A model generated the notes under the pieces. It searched no databases. It was not told where the DNA came from and saw only the letters and a list, made by a program, of their open reading frames with translations. Source: Kibdelosporangium banguiense (GTDB lineage Bacteria > Actinomycetota > Actinomycetes > Mycobacteriales > Pseudonocardiaceae). From it: DNA of 64,000 nucleotides. Both the position numbers and the translations under genes were made by a program. The first letter of the stretch is position 1. Each line of letters starts with the position of its first letter. Of this stretch, positions 59,541 to 64,000 are shown in pieces. Location: contig NZ_JAGINW010000001.1 in NCBI RefSeq assembly GCF_017876405.1, positions 9,561,203 to 9,625,202 of the forward strand, read 5' to 3'.

Positions 59541-60548
59541 TCAGGCCGGCACCGCCTCGATCAGGGACAGGTTGCCAGGAGTGGGGATCACCTGCGTGAT
59601 CCGGAATCCGGCCCGTTCGAAGATCCGCTCGAACTCCAGCTGGGTGCGTTCCTGGCCCGGGAGGAGCGTCAGCATCATGATGTCGAGTGTCTTGCCGAAG
59701 TGCGGGTCGTTGCCGGGTGGGATAACCGCTTCGACGACGAGCACGCGGGCGCCTGGGTTCATCGCGCGACGGCAGTTCTCCAGGATTTGCACGCACTGGT
59801 CGTCGTCCCAGTCATGCAGGACGTTCTTGACCGTGTAGAAGTCGCCGGCGGGCACCGAGGAGAAGAAATCGCCCGGGTGCAGTGTCCACCGGTCGTCCGC
59901 GCCGAGCTCGGGGAGTAGGTTGCCCGCCAATACTTTCTCGTGGTCGAGAAGGATGCCGCACAGGCCGGGACGGGCACGCAGCGCCGCGAGCAGCAGGCCT
60001 CCCCGCCCACCGCCGACATCCACCATGACCCCGTCGTTCGGGAAGTCGTAGCCGTCGATGATGTAGCCGATGTCGCCGGCCGAGTAGGCCGCCATGCCCG
60101 CGTTGAACAGCGGGCCGTGCTCCGGATGCTCGGCCAGATAGGCGAAGATGGGCTGGCCGAAGCGGCGTTCGAACGCCGGTTCGCCGCTGCGGACCGCCTC
60201 GGTGAGGCCGGCGGCGGACTGCCACCAGCCGTCCTCGGTCACCAGGAGCACCCCGGCCCGCATCGACCGGGGAGCGTCGGCCCGCAGCAGATCCGCTTGG
60301 GGCGTCAGGTGGAACCGGCCGTCCTCGTCCTCAAGGAAGGTGCCGTGGGAGGCCAGAAAACGCAGCAGGCGCCGCAGGTACGGGCCGTTCGCCCCGGTCA
60401 GCTTGGCCAGTTCGGCCACGTCTCGCGGCTCGTCGGCCAGATGTTCGGCTACCTCCAGCAGCACGGCCGCCCGCAACGCGGCGGGATACAGGAAGGCGAC
60501 GGACTCGGTGATGATGTGCCGATACGCATCCTCTGATGTGTTCGTCAT
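59541..60548 (-). CDS. SAM-dependent O-methyltransferase (acetylserotonin-OMT-like)
   Basis: A 335-residue small-molecule O-methyltransferase. The N-terminal winged-helix dimerisation domain (about 15-95; ALRAAVLLEVAEHLADEPRD, NGPYLRRLLRFLASHG) precedes the Rossmann domain with motif I VMVDVGGGRGGLLLA, PGDFFSSVPAGDFYTVKNVL, the catalytic-His region HDWDDDQCVQIL, and VLVVEAVIPPGND. This family methylates phenolic or enol hydroxyls of natural products. No polyketide or other scaffold gene is adjacent, so the substrate is unknown. ATG 60548 is used; a ribosome site (AAAGGGAGATG) is visible. Confidence 0.9.
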   Translation of the reverse strand: MTNTSEDAYRHIITESVAFLYPAALRAAVLLEVAEHLADEPRDVAELAKLTGANGPYLRRLLRFLASHGTFLEDEDGRFHLTPQADLLRADAPRSMRAGVLLVTEDGWWQSAAGLTEAVRSGEPAFERRFGQPIFAYLAEHPEHGPLFNAGMAAYSAGDIGYIIDGYDFPNDGVMVDVGGGRGGLLLAALRARPGLCGILLDHEKVLAGNLLPELGADDRWTLHPGDFFSSVPAGDFYTVKNVLHDWDDDQCVQILENCRRAMNPGARVLVVEAVIPPGNDPHFGKTLDIMMLTLLPGQERTQLEFERIFERAGFRITQVIPTPGNLSLIEAVPA

Positions 60549-60776
60549 CTCCCTTTCATCGCACAGATTCCGCTCGGTGCAAAGAGCAGTCCGAGCGTCT
60601 GGACCTACTTGGCAAGGGCAAGCAGGTCAGGTGGGTCCACTGATGCAGGCACCCATTGCAGCGTTACTGTCATCCCGACGCCTCTAGCGCCTGTGATCAT
60701 CGCCGTACCGCCCACGTCCGCGACACGCTGCGCGATGGACCGCCGGAACCCCACCGCTCCGGGCCACCGGAAACAG

Positions 60777-60878
60777 GTGGCGGGCCGGCATCCGGACGAC
60801 TGCGAACTCAGTACCCTCGTTGGTGAACTGGTCACCCACAGCGCGGAGTTCGCGGCGATGTGGGTGACCACAGAGGAC
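60777..60878 (+). pseudogene. XRE/MmyB regulator C-terminal scrap
   Basis: VAGRHPDDCELSTLVGELVT and HSAEFAAMWVTTED match the middle of MmyB-like ligand domains (G-R-x-P-D-D-P-x-L-x-x-L-V-G-E-L-S-x-x-S-x-E-F-x-x-x-W). Nothing else of the gene is recognisable in the 342 bases between the O-methyltransferase and the lipoprotein gene. Confidence 0.55.
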
Positions 60879-60890
60879 TGGCCCGGCCCG

Positions 60891-62285
60891 CTACGACGCG
60901 GTTGGGAAGGCGAAAAGTCCGCTTGGCCCGGACACCGCGACGTAGCCCTTCCCGGCCGATACCGGAACAGGTGTGCCCTTCAGGTTGTTCTCGCGCACGG
61001 TCTTGGTCTTGAGGTCGACCGCGATCAGGCTTCTGGTGGAAGTCCCTGGCTGTGGTTCGACCAGACCGTAGAGCACGTCCCCGGCGATGACCTGCGGCTG
61101 CAGGCCTCGTTCACTCTTCTCCTGGCGCCACAGCGTGCGTCCGGTGCCGAGTTCCCACGCCAGGCTGCGCGCGTCATGGGCCGCGTCGGTCACCACAGCG
61201 GTCTGTTCACCATCGTCGATCACCATGGAGCCGTAGCCGTTGCCGAGTTCCGGGCCGGTGATCAACAGCTTGCCGGTCGCCGGATCGTGCAGGGCGAGGA
61301 TCTCGCCCCGCTCACCGAACCCGTCGGAGCGTTCGGTGTACCACGCCAGCAGAAGCTTGCCACCGATCATGCGAATCGGGGTCGCGTGCGCCCCCGTGAC
61401 CTTCGTTTCCGCCGCCGCACCGGACGGCTTGTCCATCGTGGCCGTCGACCACGCCTGTTGCCCGGTCTCCAGGTTCGTGGCGACCACCCGCAGCGCGTGC
61501 ACTCCGCTGGAGCCGACGATCGGTTGCGCCTGAAACCCGAGGTTGCCCACTACCGCCGGCAGTTTCGTACTGCCGAACACGACATACGGGGTCTGGACCG
61601 CGCAGAGACTGTCGCCGCCGCAATCGACCCGGTGCCGTACCTTGTCCTGCACGTCACTGATCGTCAAAGCCGGGTCGCCCTTCTTGGACGACACGACCCA
61701 GCCGTCGGCAACGGCGAACGTCTGTTCGTCGACCGGCTTGGCCACCGACATGACCTTGGTGCCATTCGCGTCGTACGCCTCGCGCACATCTGTCCGTTTC
61801 TCCGCGGACAGACCGTCGGACGGCGTCACCTTCTGGTAGTACACGTACAGGACCGGTTTACCGTTGTAGATTCCCTGCCGTGCTTCCTTGACCGTCGTCC
61901 GAACCGACTTCCGAACCTCACCGGACTTGCTGTCACGAAACTCGATCACGTCCGGACCATCGCCACCCGGCTTGTCCACTGAGGACGGTCCAGTCGGCGT
62001 CGAGCTCGCGTCCGGCCGGTAGACCAACGCGGCGGCGTCACCCAACGCAAAGATCTTCCAACCCGCGTGGTCACCCGCCAGCGACCAGGCGGGTTGCCTG
62101 GCCAAGCCCGGCAGTTCCGGGCCGTCGTAACGCGCCGCCGGTGACGACGTCCCCGCCGGGGAGCTTTCCCCGGCCGATGCTCCGCCAGCCACTGGTACCG
62201 GCGCGTGATCACCCGTGCACGCCGCCGCGAACCCAGCCGTGAGCACGATCAACAACCGCCTGCCACCACGTCTGATCGACGACAT
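60891..62285 (-). CDS. Lipoprotein with PQQ-like beta-propeller repeats
   Basis: A 464-residue lipoprotein: signal peptide RRGGRRLLIVLTAGFAAAC with the lipobox Cys, a Ser/Gly/Pro linker, and a beta-propeller (repeating TGQQAWSTAT, TGRTLWRQEK, KTVRENNL blades). Two cysteines close together (VDCGGDSLCAV) may form a disulfide. ATG 62285 was chosen since the signal peptide starts there. Such propellers act as extracytoplasmic binding or assembly proteins; nothing nearby specifies the role. Confidence 0.78.
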   Translation of the reverse strand: MSSIRRGGRRLLIVLTAGFAAACTGDHAPVPVAGGASAGESSPAGTSSPAARYDGPELPGLARQPAWSLAGDHAGWKIFALGDAAALVYRPDASSTPTGPSSVDKPGGDGPDVIEFRDSKSGEVRKSVRTTVKEARQGIYNGKPVLYVYYQKVTPSDGLSAEKRTDVREAYDANGTKVMSVAKPVDEQTFAVADGWVVSSKKGDPALTISDVQDKVRHRVDCGGDSLCAVQTPYVVFGSTKLPAVVGNLGFQAQPIVGSSGVHALRVVATNLETGQQAWSTATMDKPSGAAAETKVTGAHATPIRMIGGKLLLAWYTERSDGFGERGEILALHDPATGKLLITGPELGNGYGSMVIDDGEQTAVVTDAAHDARSLAWELGTGRTLWRQEKSERGLQPQVIAGDVLYGLVEPQPGTSTRSLIAVDLKTKTVRENNLKGTPVPVSAGKGYVAVSGPSGLFAFPTAS

Positions 62286-62456
62286 ATGGCGCCCCCATCC
62301 CTCAGCAACCGACCGACATGCCGCCTGGTTCGACGCCACAGTGCCGCGAACGGTTTCACCGAGATCAAAGACGCCGTGCCACGTCCGGCCGATGCCGCTG
62401 GGTGGCGGCAGACTTCCGCCTGACGCCACCCAGCGGCTCATCGACGCCCTGCGGTG

Positions 62457-63608
62457 CTAGGGCAGTTTCTCCAGCTGGAAGGTGCCCGATCCGTTCTCCT
62501 GTCCCGCGGCGTACTGGGCCAGCCGGACTTCGGTCCCGGGTTCGCCGTTCACCGGCGCGATCATCGACATCGAGTGCATGTTCTGGATGCCGATCGCGTT
62601 GGACGGCGCCACGTCCTTGTAGACGTAGAACCGGTGGTGCTTGTCGTTGACTCCGCCGTTGCACCCGTCCACCTGCAGCACCGCCCCGTCGGCCGTCTGC
62701 CTGTTCGGCACCTCAAGGCACCGATCCGTCTTCCTCGCCAAGAAGGCGTATTCCGGGAACTCAGCCGTCAACGGGCTGTGGCACACCCGCCAGTGCTGAT
62801 GCGTCCCATTGGTCCAAGGCAGCAGCATGACCTCCCGGCTCGAACCGCTCAGCGCGTCCTGGTTGCCCGTGCTGATCCGGTAGTAGCCCGGTTCGCACAC
62901 GAAACCCGCTGGCAGACCTTGCACTCCCACGTCGGGCTCCGCGCCGGTACCCGCCGGAGCGATCCGCGGCTTGGGCTTCGCACCCTCACAGCCCAGCTGT
63001 GCCCTGGCCAAGGCGCGGAGCGTGCCAGGCGGGACGGTGTCACCGCAGCTGATCGACCCTTCCTCGATGAACGAGAAGGTTGTGTAGGTGCCGCCCGGCC
63101 TGCGCACCCACTCGGTGCGTGCGGGCTGGCCCGCCCGGGACACCGCCGAGCAGTTCAGCGATACATGGGTGCCCTGGACCACGCGGGTTCCCTTGTACAG
63201 GCCGTAGTACCCGGCCTGGTTGAAGTTCCAGACGATCTTCAGCCGCTCGGTCGCCGTGGTCGCCTTCGTCGTCTTGGTGCTGAACCCGACCCTGATCGAG
63301 ACCAGCTTGAGCAGCGCCTCCGCGCCGGTGCTGATGTCCGCGCTCTTGTTGACCTCCGTCGTGACCACAGTCTGCTGTGTCAGCTCGTACTCGCGTAATC
63401 CGGTCGTTCCCTCAGTCACGTTGACCGCGGTGTAGTGCGTGAGCGTGGGCGTGATCTCGGCAGTGTCGATCCAGTGGAACCTCTTGCCGAGGTCGGCCGA
63501 CGTGCACGCGTCCCCTGGCGCGGGTGTGGCTTGCACGCTCGCCGACGCGGCGACCGCACCTGCCGAAAACATCATGGCCACGACGGTCGCGGTGACAAGT
63601 CTGCGCAT
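62457..63608 (-). CDS. Secreted protein with C-terminal ricin-type (beta-trefoil) lectin-like domain
   Basis: A 383-residue protein. The signal peptide MRRLVTATVVAMMFSAGAVA ends at ASAS. A middle domain of about 170 residues (TQQTVVTTEVNKSADISTGA, RVGFSTKTTKATTATERLKI, FNQAGYYGLYKGTRVVQG) is not recognised. A C-terminal trefoil-like part follows (FLARKTDRCLEVPNRQTADG, AVLQVDGCNGGVNDKHHRFY; the Cys pair and Q-x-D-x-C-N pattern of ricin repeats). It has an excellent ribosome site, GGAGGAGGGGAT. Two LacI-type palindromes upstream suggest sugar-controlled expression of a carbohydrate-binding secreted protein. Confidence 0.75.
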   Translation of the reverse strand: MRRLVTATVVAMMFSAGAVAASASVQATPAPGDACTSADLGKRFHWIDTAEITPTLTHYTAVNVTEGTTGLREYELTQQTVVTTEVNKSADISTGAEALLKLVSIRVGFSTKTTKATTATERLKIVWNFNQAGYYGLYKGTRVVQGTHVSLNCSAVSRAGQPARTEWVRRPGGTYTTFSFIEEGSISCGDTVPPGTLRALARAQLGCEGAKPKPRIAPAGTGAEPDVGVQGLPAGFVCEPGYYRISTGNQDALSGSSREVMLLPWTNGTHQHWRVCHSPLTAEFPEYAFLARKTDRCLEVPNRQTADGAVLQVDGCNGGVNDKHHRFYVYKDVAPSNAIGIQNMHSMSMIAPVNGEPGTEVRLAQYAAGQENGSGTFQLEKLP

Positions 63609-63627
63609 ATCCCCTCCTCCAGATGAT

Positions 63628-63639
63628 GAAACCGGTTTC
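63628..63639. promoter_or_regulatory. LacI-type operator, proximal copy (GAAACCGGTTTC)
   Basis: A perfect 12-base palindrome with the central CG pair typical of LacI/GalR-family operators, 19 bases upstream of the start of the secreted lectin-like gene. A second copy lies at 63781-63794. Confidence 0.65.
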
Positions 63640-63780
63640 CAACCCGGAACGTAGTAGCGTTGACACGCCTGGTGAACCGCGAAAAAGTCGCACTTGAGTA
63701 CCGCTGAACGCACCGAATGTGGGTAGAAGTCCTTACAACACATGCACTTCGCGAGACGCTCCGAGCTATGAAAGCGGTTG

Positions 63781-63794
63781 TGAAACCGGTTTCA
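63781..63794. promoter_or_regulatory. LacI-type operator, distal copy (TGAAACCGGTTTCA)
   Basis: A perfect 14-base palindrome sharing the GAAACCGGTTTC core with the proximal site, 154 bases centre to centre, about 14.5 helical turns, a spacing that would allow looping. It could also serve a gene to the right of the window. The LacI-type protein itself is not encoded in this window. Confidence 0.65.
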
Positions 63795-64000
63795 GAGAAG
63801 AGATGATCGCCGGGCGAGGCAGGTCCGTGCTGATCCTGTCCACACGAGACAGGCCGGAATCAGGCCCTCGCGCAGGAACCGGCGCGGCGGGTGCACCATG
63901 ACCTCCCTCGCAAGGGCGAGCCCACCTTCGCACCAAACCAGTTCACCGTGCCCGAATTCGCCGAAGCACTGGGCCACAACATGGCGAAGGCACGGGTCGT
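63795..64000. other. Window edge without an assigned gene
   Basis: A plus-strand frame open to the window end contains PNQFTVPEFAEALGHNM. It looks protein-like, but I do not recognise it; no clear start is visible. It may be a partial gene or a remnant. Confidence 0.3.

Noticed and set aside
1..64000. CRISPR arrays, rRNA and tRNA genes
   Set aside because: No regularly spaced repeats, no tRNA cloverleaf and no rRNA-like segment were seen while reading either strand; this was by eye only.

Overview
The window is high-GC actinobacterial DNA. GTG and TTG starts, 4-base ATGA/GTGA gene overlaps, SARP and LuxR-type regulators, MmyB-like XRE regulators and a mycofactocin-type SDR all fit a filamentous actinomycete, most likely of the Pseudonocardiaceae group; the family is an inference. 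No rRNA, tRNA, CRISPR array or intact insertion sequence was seen. The stretch looks like an accessory region rich in specialised metabolism, with many decayed genes between the working operons.

Layout. 1-5 kb: a minus-strand operon of TetR regulator, enoyl-CoA hydratase, molybdopterin oxidoreductase and hotdog thioesterase, ending at a P450 remnant, with a divergent VOC protein/TetR pair. 6-12 kb: a membrane-bound single-module NRPS of the epsilon-poly-lysine synthetase (Pls) type, coupled to a SET-domain protein and preceded by a PucR regulator. 12-21 kb: relics (DUF4142, cupin with an in-frame stop, LAXTG anchor, IS5 transposase) mixed with an orphan NarL-type kinase, a MOSC-flavin reductase fusion, a large LuxR ATPase regulator and a MEDS-STAS/anti-sigma pair. 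21-27 kb: an OmpR-type two-component system divergent from a lipoprotein/adaptor/ABC exporter operon. 27-31.5 kb: a frameshifted secreted peptidase, a truncated methyltransferase, OsmC and GntR. 31.6-34.8 kb: a large secreted subtilase.

34.9-48.1 kb is a compound RiPP locus. One operon carries a SARP regulator, a 108-residue possible precursor and a cobalamin-type radical SAM enzyme (rSAM_ocin_1 type). Facing it is a second operon with a radical SAM enzyme, a 27-residue precursor ending FPCRCSC, two ABC transporter half-molecules and a LanKC/LanL lanthionine synthetase with intact zinc ligands. A LuxR response regulator lies between the two.

48.4-49.7 kb holds a rhamnose mutarotase next to sugar-acid dehydratase and LarE-like relics. 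49.8-56.1 kb is a small NRPS operon: XRE regulator, type II thioesterase, mycofactocin-type SDR, and a C*-A-T-T-TE synthetase predicted to load threonine. Both thioesterases have Cys at the nucleophile position. 56-64 kb has small membrane proteins, a decayed two-component pair, an MFS exporter, an O-methyltransferase, a propeller lipoprotein and a secreted lectin-like protein behind two LacI-type operators.

Strongest candidates for something undescribed: the radical SAM/LanL locus with its CRCSC peptide, the Pls-type synthetase coupled to a SET protein, and the A-T-T-TE(Cys) threonine NRPS.
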